From Clostridia bacterium (GTDB lineage: Bacteria > Bacillota_A > Clostridia > Oscillospirales > Acutalibacteraceae), in assembly GCA_017456015.1 (NCBI GenBank), contig JAFTLL010000008.1, forward strand, positions 1 through 48,023: a stretch of DNA of 48,023 bases, written 5' to 3'. Positions 1-9,597 of this stretch are shown here, piece after piece (within the stretch, counting starts at the first letter, position 1; each line of letters starts with the position of its first letter). Under the pieces are notes generated by a model. The model searched no databases. It was not told the origin of the DNA and saw only the letters and a program-made list of their open reading frames with translations. The position numbers and the translations under genes are program-made.

Positions 1-1
1 C

Positions 2-1192
2 ACCATGCTGGAAATGGCGATTGCTTCCGGGCTATGCTCCTTTGGTGCAGATGTCGTTTTGGCCGGCTTTATTCCTACCCCGGCCGTAGCGTACCTTGTT
101 GCAGATACCGCGGCCGATGCCGGTGTAATGATTTCGGCCTCTCATAATCCTTGTGAGTATAATGGAATCAAGTTGTTTGACCGCAACGGATATAAATTGC
201 CCGATGAAATTGAAGAAGAAATTGAAGCGATTGTATTGGATGGTGCTGTGAACATTGAATTGCCGGTCGGCGGTGATGTTGGAAATGTGTTTAACCGTCC
301 TGATTATGTTAATCGCTATGTGAAACATGTTGTTTCCACCGTGGATGTTCGCTTGGATGGCATGAAAATTGCCCTTGACTGTGCCAATGGTTGTGCATCG
401 ACAACAGCAGAAAAGATTTTTTCCTCTCTTGGGGCGCAATGTTTTATGTTAAGCAATCACCCCAACGGCATCAATATCAATGACAATTGCGGTTCTACCC
501 ATATGGAACAAATCACGGATTTTGTCAATGCAAACGGCATGGACCTTGGTCTGGCTTTTGACGGCGACAGCGACCGTTGCTTAGCTGTGGATGAAAACGG
601 TTGTTTGATTGACGGTGATAAGCTGATTGCTGTTCTTTCAAAGGAAATGAAAAAAGAAGGCCGATTAAATAAAAACACCGCGGTCGTAACGGTTATGACC
701 AACTTGGGCTTTAAGCATTTTGCACGTGATAATGACATCCGTGTAGCAGAAACCGGTGTGGGTGACCGCTATGTATTAGAGGAAATGCGCAAAAATGATT
801 ACAGTATCGGCGGAGAGCAATCCGGCCATATTATATTCAGAGATTTTGCCACTACCGGAGATGGTCAACTTTCCGGTGTTCAGTTTGCGGCCACGATGGC
901 AAAAAATCAAAAATCGGCTAGCGAGCTGGGTTCGGTTATGCACACTTTGCCACAGGTTATGATAAATGTAACAGTGGTTTCCGGGGCAAAAGAGGCCATG
1001 CAAAAGGATATGGAAATTAAAGCTGTGATTTCCTCGGCTGAAAAAAGACTGGGCAACGATGGTCGTGTTTTGGTACGGGCATCGGGAACCGAACCCTTGG
1101 TTCGAGTTATGCTGGAAGGCAAAGACATTCATTTGATTAACCGCCTTGCAGAAGAAATTGCAGAGGTTGTAAAACAAAGGATTGGCAAATGA
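2..1192 (+). CDS. glmM: Phosphoglucosamine mutase GlmM (5' truncated by window)
   Basis: Converts glucosamine-6-phosphate to glucosamine-1-phosphate for UDP-GlcNAc and peptidoglycan synthesis in the cytoplasm. About 396 residues are visible against roughly 450 for the family, so about 50 N-terminal residues lie before the window. The ATG at position 5 is therefore internal. Visible motifs, counting from that ATG: the phosphoserine loop SASHNP with the active serine at about 46, the Mg2+ site DGDSDR at about 186-191, GEQSGHIIF as the sugar-binding loop, and RASGTEPLVRVM as the C-terminal phosphate-binding loop. The stop overlaps the next start by 4 bp (ATGA), which suggests translational coupling. 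Glucosamine specificity rather than a general phosphohexomutase is inferred from the loop sequences. Confidence 0.95.
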   Translation, partial: TMLEMAIASGLCSFGADVVLAGFIPTPAVAYLVADTAADAGVMISASHNPCEYNGIKLFDRNGYKLPDEIEEEIEAIVLDGAVNIELPVGGDVGNVFNRPDYVNRYVKHVVSTVDVRLDGMKIALDCANGCASTTAEKIFSSLGAQCFMLSNHPNGININDNCGSTHMEQITDFVNANGMDLGLAFDGDSDRCLAVDENGCLIDGDKLIAVLSKEMKKEGRLNKNTAVVTVMTNLGFKHFARDNDIRVAETGVGDRYVLEEMRKNDYSIGGEQSGHIIFRDFATTGDGQLSGVQFAATMAKNQKSASELGSVMHTLPQVMINVTVVSGAKEAMQKDMEIKAVISSAEKRLGNDGRVLVRASGTEPLVRVMLEGKDIHLINRLAEEIAEVVKQRIGK

Positions 1193-2052
1193 GATTTGTA
1201 GAAGACTTTTATGATTATGAATTAATTGACGCAACGGATGGCCAACGTTTAGAGCGTTGGAGGGATATTATTTTAATTCGGCCCGACCCACAGGTGATTT
1301 GGCATACCCCAAAAACCAATCCTCTGTGGTCTGTGGCGCATGCCGTTTATCACCGCTCTGCAAAGGGCGGCGGCTATTGGGAAACGCGTAAAAAGGTGCC
1401 GGCGGCTTGGTCGGTTGACTACCAAGATTTAACCTTTCGCTTGAAACCAATGGGATTTAAGCATACCGGTCTTTTCCCTGAGCAGGCGGTAAACTGGAAG
1501 CTTTGTTCCGAGCTTATTCAAAATGCCGGACGCCCGATAAAGGTACTGAACCTTTTCGCCTATACCGGTGCCGCTACGGTTGCCTGTTTACAGGCCGGAG
1601 CAGCGGTTACCCATGTTGATGCTGCACAGGGAATGGTGCAATGGGCAAAGGAAAATGCGGTGGCCAGCGGTGTGGCCGATGCTTCGGTTCGCTGGTTGGT
1701 AGACGATTGCGTTAAGTTTGTTCGCCGTGAAATTCGCCGCGGCAATCGATATGACGCGGTAATTATGGACCCGCCTTCCTACGGCAGAGGCCCGAACGGC
1801 GAGCTCTGGCGCTTGGAAGAACAGATTGAACAGCTTCTTCAATTGGTCGCTCAGGTTTTGAGTGATGAACCATTGTTTTTCCTTTTGAATTCCTATACAG
1901 CAGGCCTTTCTCCCACCATTTTAAACTACTTGGTGCAGCGAGAAATTGTAAAATCTAAGAACAGCGAGGTTACCACAGAGGAAATCGGTCTTCAAATTAC
2001 CGAAAAGCAAATCATTATGCCTTGCGGGAACACGACTTTGTGGATAAAATAA
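1189..2052 (+). CDS. Class I SAM-dependent methyltransferase, RlmI-like (COG1092)
   Basis: Probable RNA methyltransferase of the COG1092 group, which includes 23S rRNA m5C methyltransferases such as RlmI. At 287 residues it is shorter than RlmI. An atypical N-terminal region of about 90 residues precedes the Rossmann methyltransferase fold. The SAM-binding motif I is VLNLFAYTGAATVA at about residue 120, the acidic motif II is THVDAA, and motif IV is MDPPSYGRG at about 193. The start ATG overlaps the glmM stop by 4 bp, and the gene ends one base before ecfA1, so it sits in the same operon. The exact RNA target cannot be read from the sequence. Confidence 0.8.
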   Translation: MRFVEDFYDYELIDATDGQRLERWRDIILIRPDPQVIWHTPKTNPLWSVAHAVYHRSAKGGGYWETRKKVPAAWSVDYQDLTFRLKPMGFKHTGLFPEQAVNWKLCSELIQNAGRPIKVLNLFAYTGAATVACLQAGAAVTHVDAAQGMVQWAKENAVASGVADASVRWLVDDCVKFVRREIRRGNRYDAVIMDPPSYGRGPNGELWRLEEQIEQLLQLVAQVLSDEPLFFLLNSYTAGLSPTILNYLVQREIVKSKNSEVTTEEIGLQITEKQIIMPCGNTTLWIK

Positions 2053-2053
2053 A

Positions 2054-2908
2054 ATGTCTGATATAATACAATTAAAAAATGTTTCCTATTCTTACGATAT
2101 GGAAAACCAAAAAGATTCTGTCCTTAAAAACCTTACGCTCTCATTTCAAAAAGGGAGTTTCACCGCAATTTTAGGACATAACGGCAGCGGAAAATCTACA
2201 TTGGCCAAGCTTTTAAATACCTTGCTGAAACCGACGTCGGGCAATATTTTGGTAGATGGACTTTCGGCACAAGATGAAAAAAACGCGCTGGCTATTCGCA
2301 AAAAAGTAGGCCTCGTTTTTCAAAATCCTGACAATCAGTTGGTTGCGACGGCTGTCGAAGACGATGTTGCCTTCGGTTTGGAAAACATTGGCGTACCGCA
2401 GCCGGAAATGGTGCAACGCGTTGAAGAGGCGCTGCGCGCGGTAGATATGTTGGAACACCGCAAAACCTCGCCGTATAATCTTTCGGGCGGTCAAAAACAG
2501 CGTGTGGCAATTGCCGGAATACTGGCTATGGAGCCGGAGTGTATTGTTTTTGATGAACCGACCGCAATGTTAGACCCCAAAGGGCGTAAAGAGGTTATGG
2601 ACACGATACTTTCTCTTTCAGCAAGCAAAAACATTACGGTCATCTTAATTACCCATTTTATGGAAGAGGCGGCCATGGCCGACCGTGTTGTTGTTATGGA
2701 CAACGGAACGGTTTTGATGGATGGCAGTCCGGAAACGGTATTTACGCGTGTGGAAGAATTGCAAGCAGTTGGTTTAGATGTGCCGGTTGCGGCACAGTTG
2801 ATTCACGAACTGAACTTATCCGGTAAAGACCTTGACCAAAGCGCCATTTCGGTAGATGCGTGTGTTCAGGCTTTAAGCGATGCACTTGTTACTCCGGGGA
2901 GGAAATAA
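2054..2908 (+). CDS. ecfA1: Energy-coupling factor transporter ATPase EcfA1
   Basis: One of two cytoplasmic ATPases that energise ECF-type vitamin and micronutrient importers. The 284-residue ABC protein shows Walker A GHNGSGKSTLAK (about residue 40), a Q-loop VFQNPDNQL, the signature LSGGQKQRVAIAG, Walker B CIVFDEPTAMLD and the switch histidine in ITHFMEEA. The C-terminal tail of about 50 residues is typical of EcfA. It is followed with no gap by ecfA2 and then ecfT, the standard group II ECF arrangement. No substrate-binding S component is encoded here, so the module probably serves several S proteins encoded elsewhere. Confidence 0.95.
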   Translation: MSDIIQLKNVSYSYDMENQKDSVLKNLTLSFQKGSFTAILGHNGSGKSTLAKLLNTLLKPTSGNILVDGLSAQDEKNALAIRKKVGLVFQNPDNQLVATAVEDDVAFGLENIGVPQPEMVQRVEEALRAVDMLEHRKTSPYNLSGGQKQRVAIAGILAMEPECIVFDEPTAMLDPKGRKEVMDTILSLSASKNITVILITHFMEEAAMADRVVVMDNGTVLMDGSPETVFTRVEELQAVGLDVPVAAQLIHELNLSGKDLDQSAISVDACVQALSDALVTPGRK

Positions 2909-3778
2909 ATGTCTGTTTTAGAGGTTAAAAATCTGTCCTTTACCTACGGGAAAGGAACCGCTTTTTATCATGACGCAATTAAAAACATAAGTTTCTCTCT
3001 TGACGAGGGGGAAATTTTGGGTATCATCGGTCATACCGGCTCGGGAAAATCTACGGTGGTACAGCATTTAAACGGTCTGATACCAACAGAAAAAGGACAT
3101 ATTTTCTTTCAAGGCCGAGACATATGGGAGAACCCCAAGGCGATTCAAAATATCCGGTTTAAAATCGGATTGGTTTTTCAATATCCGGAATATCAACTTT
3201 TTGACGAAACCGTTTTTAAAGATATAGCCTACGGGCCGAAAAATATGGGCCTTAAAGAAGCAGAGGTAAAGCAGCGCGTTTTAAAAGCGGTTGAAATGGC
3301 CGGAGTTGATAAGACTCTGCTGGACAAATCGCCCTTTGATTTGTCCGGCGGTGAAAAGCGCCGTGTTGCCATTGCTGGTATCATTGCCATGGAGCCCGAA
3401 ATACTTGTCCTGGACGAGCCTACGGCCGGATTAGACCCTGCCGGCCGAGAGCGCGTTTTGCGCTTTATCAAAGAATACCGCGATGCCACCGGTGCGGCGG
3501 TGATTATGGTTTCACACAGTATGCAGGATGTTGCCAAAACAGCAGATAAAATCCTGGTTTTAAATCAGGGTGAAGTTTTTGCTTTTGATACCGTTGAAAA
3601 TGTTTTTCATAACGCACATGGATTGGAATCAGTAGGTTTGGATATTCCTGATATTACCAAGATTTTTCTTCGGTTGCAGGCAAACGGCGTGGATTTGCCG
3701 ACCAATGTTTACACGGTTGAGCAAGCCAAAACCGTTCTCCTTGAAAAAATGAAAGGAGGCGGTCGTTTTGCTGAATGA
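2909..3778 (+). CDS. ecfA2: Energy-coupling factor transporter ATPase EcfA2
   Basis: Second ATPase of the ECF transporter, paired with EcfA1 to drive EcfT. The 289-residue protein has Walker A GHTGSGKSTVVQHLNG, the Q-loop VFQYPEYQLF, the signature LSGGEKRRVAIAG, Walker B ILVLDEPTAGLD and the H-loop VSHSMQDVA. Its ATG directly follows the ecfA1 stop and has its own GGGGAGG ribosome binding site inside the ecfA1 end. Its 3' end overlaps the ecfT start by 11 bp. The A1/A2 assignment follows gene order and the signature-motif differences. Confidence 0.95.
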   Translation: MSVLEVKNLSFTYGKGTAFYHDAIKNISFSLDEGEILGIIGHTGSGKSTVVQHLNGLIPTEKGHIFFQGRDIWENPKAIQNIRFKIGLVFQYPEYQLFDETVFKDIAYGPKNMGLKEAEVKQRVLKAVEMAGVDKTLLDKSPFDLSGGEKRRVAIAGIIAMEPEILVLDEPTAGLDPAGRERVLRFIKEYRDATGAAVIMVSHSMQDVAKTADKILVLNQGEVFAFDTVENVFHNAHGLESVGLDIPDITKIFLRLQANGVDLPTNVYTVEQAKTVLLEKMKGGGRFAE

Positions 3779-4577
3779 TATAACATTCGGTCAGTATTTG
3801 CCGACCGGCTCTTTTTTGCACAAAACCGATGCGCGAACCAAAATTTTGCTTTTGGTGTTATGGATTGTCATCCTGTTTCTTGCCGGCAATTTTTATGCCT
3901 TGGGTGCTTGCGCGGTTTTGGTTCTCTTATTTATGCTGGTTTCGAAAATATCCTTGAAAATGTATTTGCGTAATATAAAAGCGGTCTGGTTGGTGATTGT
4001 TTTTACCTCGATTATAAATGCTTTGTATGTGCGTACCGGCAGAGTTTTATTTTCTTTCTGGGTCATCACGGTTACAACCGACGGTATATCCCGCGCACTC
4101 TTTATGTCATTGCGCATCATTCTATTGATTTTGCTCAGTGCGATGTTCACTTATACCACGAAGCCGACCGAGATTACCGATGCGCTGGAAAGTCTGCTCT
4201 CGCCGTTACGGCTATTCGGTTTAAAAGAGGGTGTGCATATCCTGGCAATGACCATGACGATTGCCCTGCGCTTTATTCCGACGCTTATTGATGAAACAAA
4301 TAAAATTATGAGTGCGCAAAAGGCACGGGGGGCTGATTTTGAAAGTGGCTCTATGCTTCGGCGGATTAAGGCGATGCTGCCGATTCTTATACCATTGTTA
4401 ATTTCGTCTGTACGCCGCGCCTATGAACTGGCCGAAGCAATGGAAAGCCGCTGTTACAATGGGGCAGAAGGCAGAACAAAATTTAAAACCCCGAAGCTCG
4501 GACTACGTGATGCGGTAAGTGCAGTGGTTTGTGCGCTCGCCTTACTGTTGATTATTCTAATCAATCATTTTTGTTAG
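3768..4577 (+). CDS. ecfT: ECF transporter transmembrane subunit EcfT
   Basis: Membrane scaffold of the ECF importer. It couples ATP hydrolysis by EcfA1A2 to toppling of a vitamin-binding S subunit. The 269-residue protein has about five hydrophobic segments (for example residues 25-60, 105-125 and a C-terminal helix) and the ATPase-contacting Ala-Arg-Gly motif in QKARGADFESG at about residue 185. The start is TTG at 3768, chosen because an AAAGGAGG site at 3752-3759 sits 8 bases upstream. It overlaps the ecfA2 end by 11 bp. Confidence 0.93.
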   Translation: MLNDITFGQYLPTGSFLHKTDARTKILLLVLWIVILFLAGNFYALGACAVLVLLFMLVSKISLKMYLRNIKAVWLVIVFTSIINALYVRTGRVLFSFWVITVTTDGISRALFMSLRIILLILLSAMFTYTTKPTEITDALESLLSPLRLFGLKEGVHILAMTMTIALRFIPTLIDETNKIMSAQKARGADFESGSMLRRIKAMLPILIPLLISSVRRAYELAEAMESRCYNGAEGRTKFKTPKLGLRDAVSAVVCALALLLIILINHFC

Positions 4578-4585
4578 GGTAGGTT

Positions 4586-5323
4586 ATGAAACGGTTTTTA
4601 TTAAAGCTACAATATGACGGAACGCATTACCACGGTTGGCAGGTACAGGCCAACGCTGTAACCGTACAAGAGGTTTTACAGGATGTCTTGCGTTCTTTGA
4701 CGAATGGTGATGTACAAAGCATCACCGGTTGCAGTCGGACAGACAGCGGCGTGCATGCCAATGGATTCTATTGCCATTTTGACACCGGTTCCCGTATCAC
4801 AGCTACGCAGTTTGTGCGGGCGCTGAATGCCAAGCTTCCGGAAGATATCGCGGTTTTGCATTGCCGAGAGGTTGACCCGCAGTTTCATGCAAGATACAGC
4901 GCAAAAGGTAAGCAATATATTTATCGGTTCTATCATTCTGCGGTGCATGACCCTTTCCGTCATGCATATGCGCTTCGGCTGGACAAACCGCTTTCGCTTT
5001 CACTGCTGAATTCAGCGGCCGAGCAGTTTATCGGCACACACGATTTTTCTGCATTTTGTGCAACGGGCAGCAGTGTGGAGAATACGGTTCGCACCATTAC
5101 CGAATGTTCTTTCAGTCATCAGGATAATGAAACGGTTTTTACGGTTACAGGAAACGGCTTTTTGTATAACATGGTACGTATCATGGTTGGCACACTGCTG
5201 GAAGTACAAAACGGTAAGATTCCGGCAGAGGACATTTCTAAGATTATAAACGGAAAATGTCGTACAGCCGCCGGAAAGACTGCACCGCCATACGCACTTT
5301 ATTTAAATGAAGTTTATTATTAG
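4586..5323 (+). CDS. truA: tRNA pseudouridine(38-40) synthase TruA
   Basis: Isomerises uridines 38-40 in tRNA anticodon arms to pseudouridine. At 245 residues it has the usual family length. The catalytic aspartate lies in the motif SRTDSGVHA at about residue 53, and the N-terminal LQYDGTHYHGWQ motif and C-terminal GNGFLYNMVRIMVGTL motif are both present. Eight bases separate it from ecfT, a linkage (ecfA-ecfA-ecfT-truA) widely conserved in Firmicutes, so it is probably co-transcribed. Confidence 0.96.
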   Translation: MKRFLLKLQYDGTHYHGWQVQANAVTVQEVLQDVLRSLTNGDVQSITGCSRTDSGVHANGFYCHFDTGSRITATQFVRALNAKLPEDIAVLHCREVDPQFHARYSAKGKQYIYRFYHSAVHDPFRHAYALRLDKPLSLSLLNSAAEQFIGTHDFSAFCATGSSVENTVRTITECSFSHQDNETVFTVTGNGFLYNMVRIMVGTLLEVQNGKIPAEDISKIINGKCRTAAGKTAPPYALYLNEVYY

Positions 5324-5335
5324 GAGGCACCGGAC

Positions 5336-6619
5336 GTGGCAGAATATAAAAAACGACAGAGCAAAAAAGTAAAATTGAACAAGAAGCGCTCTGTCCGCCG
5401 TCCGGCGCAAAAGCCCGAACGGATACAGATGTCGCACACAACCAAAAAGCAAACATCTGCGCCGCGTAAAACACAAGGCGAAAGCAAAGCAAATCGTTAC
5501 CGTGTTTTGCAAAACCGCCAATTAAAAAAACGCACAGTATGGATTTCGGGTGCTGCCTTTTTACTTTTGGTTTTACTTGTTTTTCAGTTGGCATTGCCGA
5601 CAGGGATAATTGAATCCTTGCAAAACAGTTATGCACTGAATGCAACCAACGGTAGCGGTTGCGATTCGCTGATGGGGACCTCCTTTCTGCAAATGAACGC
5701 CCGTTACGGACGTATCGACCTGCTTTCCGGCGCGTATTATGAGGTTTATAATAAAAAGGGCGGTACTGCCTATACGGTGCAACACGGATATTCTGCACCG
5801 GTTATGGCAACCTCAGCGGCACGCACGCTGATTTTTGAGCGAGATGGAACAGAGCTCAGCGTTTACAATTTGAGCAAACAGCAACAGCAGATTACGGTTG
5901 ACGGCAAGTTGTATACAGCGTCAATCAGCCGAGGCGGCAAGGTGGCCGTGGCTTATAAATCGAATGATTATCTATCGGTCGTAGAGGTTTATACCAAGCG
6001 CTCGCAGATTTTATTTACGCAAAATTTTTCGAATGAATATGTCACCTCGCTTTCTCTGAATTCATCCGGCCGTTATCTTACGGTGGCTACGCTTTTTGCA
6101 AAGGGTGGTATATACCACTCCAATCTTTATCTTTTTGATGTTAAAAAACAAAAGCAAGTTTTAAAAACAGCTTATGAGAATATGTTTTTCACTGCAAGTG
6201 AAAGTCTTGGAAACGGGTCGGTTTTATCGGTCAGTTATGATAAGGCGGTAATTGTTTTTCCTGGAAAAAAGACCATGGAAGAACTTGATATTCCGGAAAA
6301 AATCAGCAATTATTCCGTTTCGTCAAACAATACAATCGCATTTGTCTGCAATCAGACCAACAATACAATTGACAATAAAATTCGTCTCTACAACAAACGG
6401 GGAAAACTGAAAACTGAACTGGACTTTGTCGGTACAATTAACGGATTTTCCGTTTCAAATACACATATATATATTTTATCGGATGACATACTGCACATTT
6501 ACAGGATAAAAGATTTAAAACATACGCAAGAAGAGTTCCCCAATGCACAACTTCTGGCGGCCTTCCGTGGCGGTGCAGCTGCAATATCCAATTCGAAACT
6601 TCAAATTACAAAACAATAG
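5336..6619 (+). CDS. DUF5711-type membrane-anchored protein of unknown function
   Basis: I recognise this only as a DUF5711-like protein of Clostridia, with no known function. The start is GTG at 5336, supported by AGGAGG at 5322-5327 with 8-base spacing. Residues 1-60 are strongly basic (KKRQSKKVKLNKKR and similar). Residues of about 65-90 form one transmembrane helix. The remaining 330 residues are rich in beta-strand-like repeats, compatible with an extracytoplasmic beta-propeller sensor domain. The N-terminus is predicted inside and the propeller outside the membrane. Placement between truA and cvpA, with tight spacing on both sides, indicates one operon. DUF membership is from memory. 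Confidence 0.6.
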   Translation: MAEYKKRQSKKVKLNKKRSVRRPAQKPERIQMSHTTKKQTSAPRKTQGESKANRYRVLQNRQLKKRTVWISGAAFLLLVLLVFQLALPTGIIESLQNSYALNATNGSGCDSLMGTSFLQMNARYGRIDLLSGAYYEVYNKKGGTAYTVQHGYSAPVMATSAARTLIFERDGTELSVYNLSKQQQQITVDGKLYTASISRGGKVAVAYKSNDYLSVVEVYTKRSQILFTQNFSNEYVTSLSLNSSGRYLTVATLFAKGGIYHSNLYLFDVKKQKQVLKTAYENMFFTASESLGNGSVLSVSYDKAVIVFPGKKTMEELDIPEKISNYSVSSNNTIAFVCNQTNNTIDNKIRLYNKRGKLKTELDFVGTINGFSVSNTHIYILSDDILHIYRIKDLKHTQEEFPNAQLLAAFRGGAAAISNSKLQITKQ

Positions 6620-6631
6620 GTGGATATAAAT

Positions 6632-7309
6632 ATGGCTTGGATTTTAGATATTATTGTTATTGCCGTTGTTGCTTATTACGCGTTTATTTCCGCAAAACGC
6701 GGATTTGTCCGTACTTTAATTGAATTGGTTGGTTTTATTGCCATCTTTTTGATTATAACCAAAGCCGGCACGCCGATGTCTGAAAAGTTGTTTGATACCG
6801 TTTTTCGTGCGCAGGTTTTATCTAAGGTAGAAACCTCTTTGCAGGATTCTGCGGCGCAAACCACACAGGCACTCACCAATGCGTTGCCTGAATTTGTTGT
6901 TAACAGTGCTGACTTTTTGGGCATTAACATTAGCGAAACGGTGGATATGAGTAATAATACAGCGGCATTGGCATCCAGCATTACCGATAACGTAATTCGA
7001 CCGGTGGCAACCAGTTTGATTTATGCGGTTATCAGTCTGTTGCTTTTTGGTCTTGGTATGTATCTTGTCCGTGTTTTGGCACGCGCTGTAAACAGCTTAT
7101 TCAAAATATCCTTTGTCGGTGTTGTGAACCGTGTGCTCGGTGCTGTGTTGGGCGCAGGAAAGGGCTTGGTTGTCGCTTTTGTTTTGTGTATGCTGATTAC
7201 GGTAACCGTTTCATTTACGGAAAATGGTTTCTGGGTTTTTACAAAGGAAAATATAGAGCAATCCTTCATTTTTGGAAGGATTGCAGAATGGAATCCGCTT
7301 TATAAATAA
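6632..7309 (+). CDS. CvpA family membrane protein
   Basis: Small integral membrane protein of the CvpA family (named for colicin V production in E. coli; its role in Firmicutes is unclear). The 225-residue product starts MAWILDIIVIAVVAYYAFIS. Four hydrophobic segments are visible at about residues 5-25, 30-48, 125-150 and 165-190, with the conserved arginine-containing loop KRGFVRTLIEL after the first. I chose the ATG at 6632 over the in-frame GTG at 6620, because the AGGTGG at 6618-6623 lies 8 bases before the ATG and would overlap the GTG. Confidence 0.8.
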   Translation: MAWILDIIVIAVVAYYAFISAKRGFVRTLIELVGFIAIFLIITKAGTPMSEKLFDTVFRAQVLSKVETSLQDSAAQTTQALTNALPEFVVNSADFLGINISETVDMSNNTAALASSITDNVIRPVATSLIYAVISLLLFGLGMYLVRVLARAVNSLFKISFVGVVNRVLGAVLGAGKGLVVAFVLCMLITVTVSFTENGFWVFTKENIEQSFIFGRIAEWNPLYK

Positions 7310-7323
7310 TAAGGAGAATGAAA

Positions 7324-9594
7324 ATGAAGCTTTGCTATAAATGCAAAAAAAGACCGGCGGTGGTTTTTATATCGGATGTCAATAACCCACAAAGCGAACC
7401 GCAGGGACTTTGCCTTATCTGTGCAAAAGATTCCGGCATCAAACCGGTTACGGATATGTTGCAAAAAATGAATATATCCGATGAGGATATTGAACAAATG
7501 AGTGACCAATTTTCAGATGCTATGTCGATGCTGGAAGACGAAAATGAGGAGGATTTTACACAGGGTGGAGCGCCGGTATTTCCTTTCTTAAATCATATTT
7601 TCGGTAGTGACAGTGGCGCAGTTAAAGAGGAAAATCCTGTGTCGGAAAACGGCAAGAATGAAGCCAAGAAAGGAAAAAATAAAAAGCGCCGCTTTTTAGA
7701 ACAATACTGCACAAATTTAACCGACAAGGCAAAAAACGGTGAACTGGATGTAATTATCGGGCGTGATGCAGAACTCGACCGCGTAATTCAAATCCTTTCC
7801 CGCCGTTCTAAAAACAATCCCTGCCTGATTGGCGAACCTGGTGTCGGGAAAACGGCAATCGCAGAAGGGTTGGCAATTATGATTGCCAGCGGTAAAGCAC
7901 CTGCTCGATTATTAGATAAAGAAATTTTACTTTTAGATTTAACAGCCTTGGTTGCAGGAACGCAGTTTCGCGGCCAGTTTGAGAGCCGCGTGAAGGGCTT
8001 GATTGACGAAGTCAAATCAGCCGGCAACATTATTCTCTTTATTGATGAGGTGCATAGCCTGGTTAATGCAGGTGACTCGGAAGGGTCAATGAGCGCCGGT
8101 AATATTTTAAAGCCTGCGCTTTCCCGCGGTGAAATCCAGGTTATCGGTGCCACAACCTTGAAGGAATACCGTAAGTATATTGAAAAAGACGCAGCCTTGG
8201 AACGCCGATTCCAGCCTGTTGTTGTTGAAGAGCCTTCGGTAGAGGATTGTATCAAGGTTTTGACCGGCGTACGCTCTTATTATGAGGGTTATCACAATGT
8301 GACCATTCCGGATGCGTTGATTTCACTTGTTGTTACGCTTTCTGAGCGTTATATTACCGACCGCTTTCTGCCGGACAAAGCCATTGATTTGCTGGATGAG
8401 GCCTGTGCTTGTGCCAGTCTGCGCAATAAAGCAATTGACCGATTACATGAGATGAATAAAAAGGTTGCACAGCTTTCTAAGGAGGCCGAAGAAATCGAGA
8501 CTGCGGTAGAACAGGTTGACTATGAACGACTTGCCGCCATAAAGCAGGAGCTCGCAAAATATCAAAAAGAATCCGAGAGTTTATATTTGCCGGCATCGCA
8601 AAATACTGTTACCGATGATGATATCGCAAAGGTTATAGAGTTGTGGACGGGGATTCCTGCCGTTAAAATCAAAGAATCCAATCTAACGCGCCTAAAAAAT
8701 CTTGCTGACCGAATTAAGGAAAAGGTCGTTGGACAGGATGAAGCAGTGGAAGCGGTTGCTATGGGTGTGCGTCGTTCCGGCGTGCAGATTTCTTCGCATC
8801 GGCGCCCGGCGTCCTTCATCTTTGTCGGTCCTACCGGTGTAGGAAAAACCTATCTGGTTAAGGTTCTTTCGGAGCAATTGTTTAATTCGCCCGAAACCTT
8901 TATTCGTTTGGACATGTCGGAGTTCATGGAAAAGCATTCGGTGTCTAAAATCATTGGCGCACCTCCTGGATATGTCGGTTATGACGATGCAGGTCAGCTG
9001 ACCGAAAAGGTACGCCGCAAACCCTATTCAGTTGTATTGTTTGATGAAATTGAAAAGGCACACCCCGATGTACTGAATATTCTGCTGCAAATTTTGGATG
9101 ACGGTCGCATCACCGATGCACAGGGAAGAACGGTTAATTTTGAAAACACCGTTATTGTTATGACCTCTAACGCGGGTAGTGACCGTGTTGGCAATCCGGT
9201 AGGCTTTGGAAAAACCGTTCAGGATGCGAGCCGTGAAAAGGTAATGAAAGCGTTGGAAGAGTTCCTTCGTCCGGAATTTTTGGGCAGGGTAGACGATATC
9301 ATTGTTTTCCGACCGCTGACTGAACAGGATTATGTACGTATTACAGGGTTGATTCTCGATGAATTAAAACCGGTGCTCGCCGAAAAGGGAATTGGCCTGG
9401 AATATGACAATTCTGTCTGCGTAGATATTGCACGGCGTGCCATTAAAAACAAACGCGGTGCGCGCGACCTGCGCAGAATTATTCGCAAAGATATCGAAAA
9501 TCCGATTGTAAATCGGCTGATTGACGGCGAAGATAATTCTTTTGATACGGTTAAAGTGACCTTTGAAGAAAATTTAAAAATTTCGTTTGTTTAA
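7324..9594 (+). CDS. clpE: Clp ATPase with N-terminal zinc finger (ClpE-like)
   Basis: AAA+ unfoldase that would feed substrates to ClpP or act as a disaggregase. About 756 residues. The N-terminus carries a four-cysteine zinc site (CYKC at residues 3-6 and CLIC near 29-32) instead of the usual Clp_N repeats, which is the ClpE arrangement. The first AAA+ domain has Walker A GEPGVGKTAIAEG near residue 170 and Walker B LFIDEVHSL. A coiled-coil linker follows at about 375-425. The second AAA+ domain has GPTGVGKTYLVK near 500 and the C-terminal D2-small domain. The start at 7324 is preferred because AAGGAG at 7311-7316 is 7 bases upstream; the ATG at 7318 is too close. No CtsR-type operator was seen upstream, and it appears to be the last gene of the operon. 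Confidence 0.85.
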   Translation: MKLCYKCKKRPAVVFISDVNNPQSEPQGLCLICAKDSGIKPVTDMLQKMNISDEDIEQMSDQFSDAMSMLEDENEEDFTQGGAPVFPFLNHIFGSDSGAVKEENPVSENGKNEAKKGKNKKRRFLEQYCTNLTDKAKNGELDVIIGRDAELDRVIQILSRRSKNNPCLIGEPGVGKTAIAEGLAIMIASGKAPARLLDKEILLLDLTALVAGTQFRGQFESRVKGLIDEVKSAGNIILFIDEVHSLVNAGDSEGSMSAGNILKPALSRGEIQVIGATTLKEYRKYIEKDAALERRFQPVVVEEPSVEDCIKVLTGVRSYYEGYHNVTIPDALISLVVTLSERYITDRFLPDKAIDLLDEACACASLRNKAIDRLHEMNKKVAQLSKEAEEIETAVEQVDYERLAAIKQELAKYQKESESLYLPASQNTVTDDDIAKVIELWTGIPAVKIKESNLTRLKNLADRIKEKVVGQDEAVEAVAMGVRRSGVQISSHRRPASFIFVGPTGVGKTYLVKVLSEQLFNSPETFIRLDMSEFMEKHSVSKIIGAPPGYVGYDDAGQLTEKVRRKPYSVVLFDEIEKAHPDVLNILLQILDDGRITDAQGRTVNFENTVIVMTSNAGSDRVGNPVGFGKTVQDASREKVMKALEEFLRPEFLGRVDDIIVFRPLTEQDYVRITGLILDELKPVLAEKGIGLEYDNSVCVDIARRAIKNKRGARDLRRIIRKDIENPIVNRLIDGEDNSFDTVKVTFEENLKISFV

Positions 9595-9597
9595 CCC

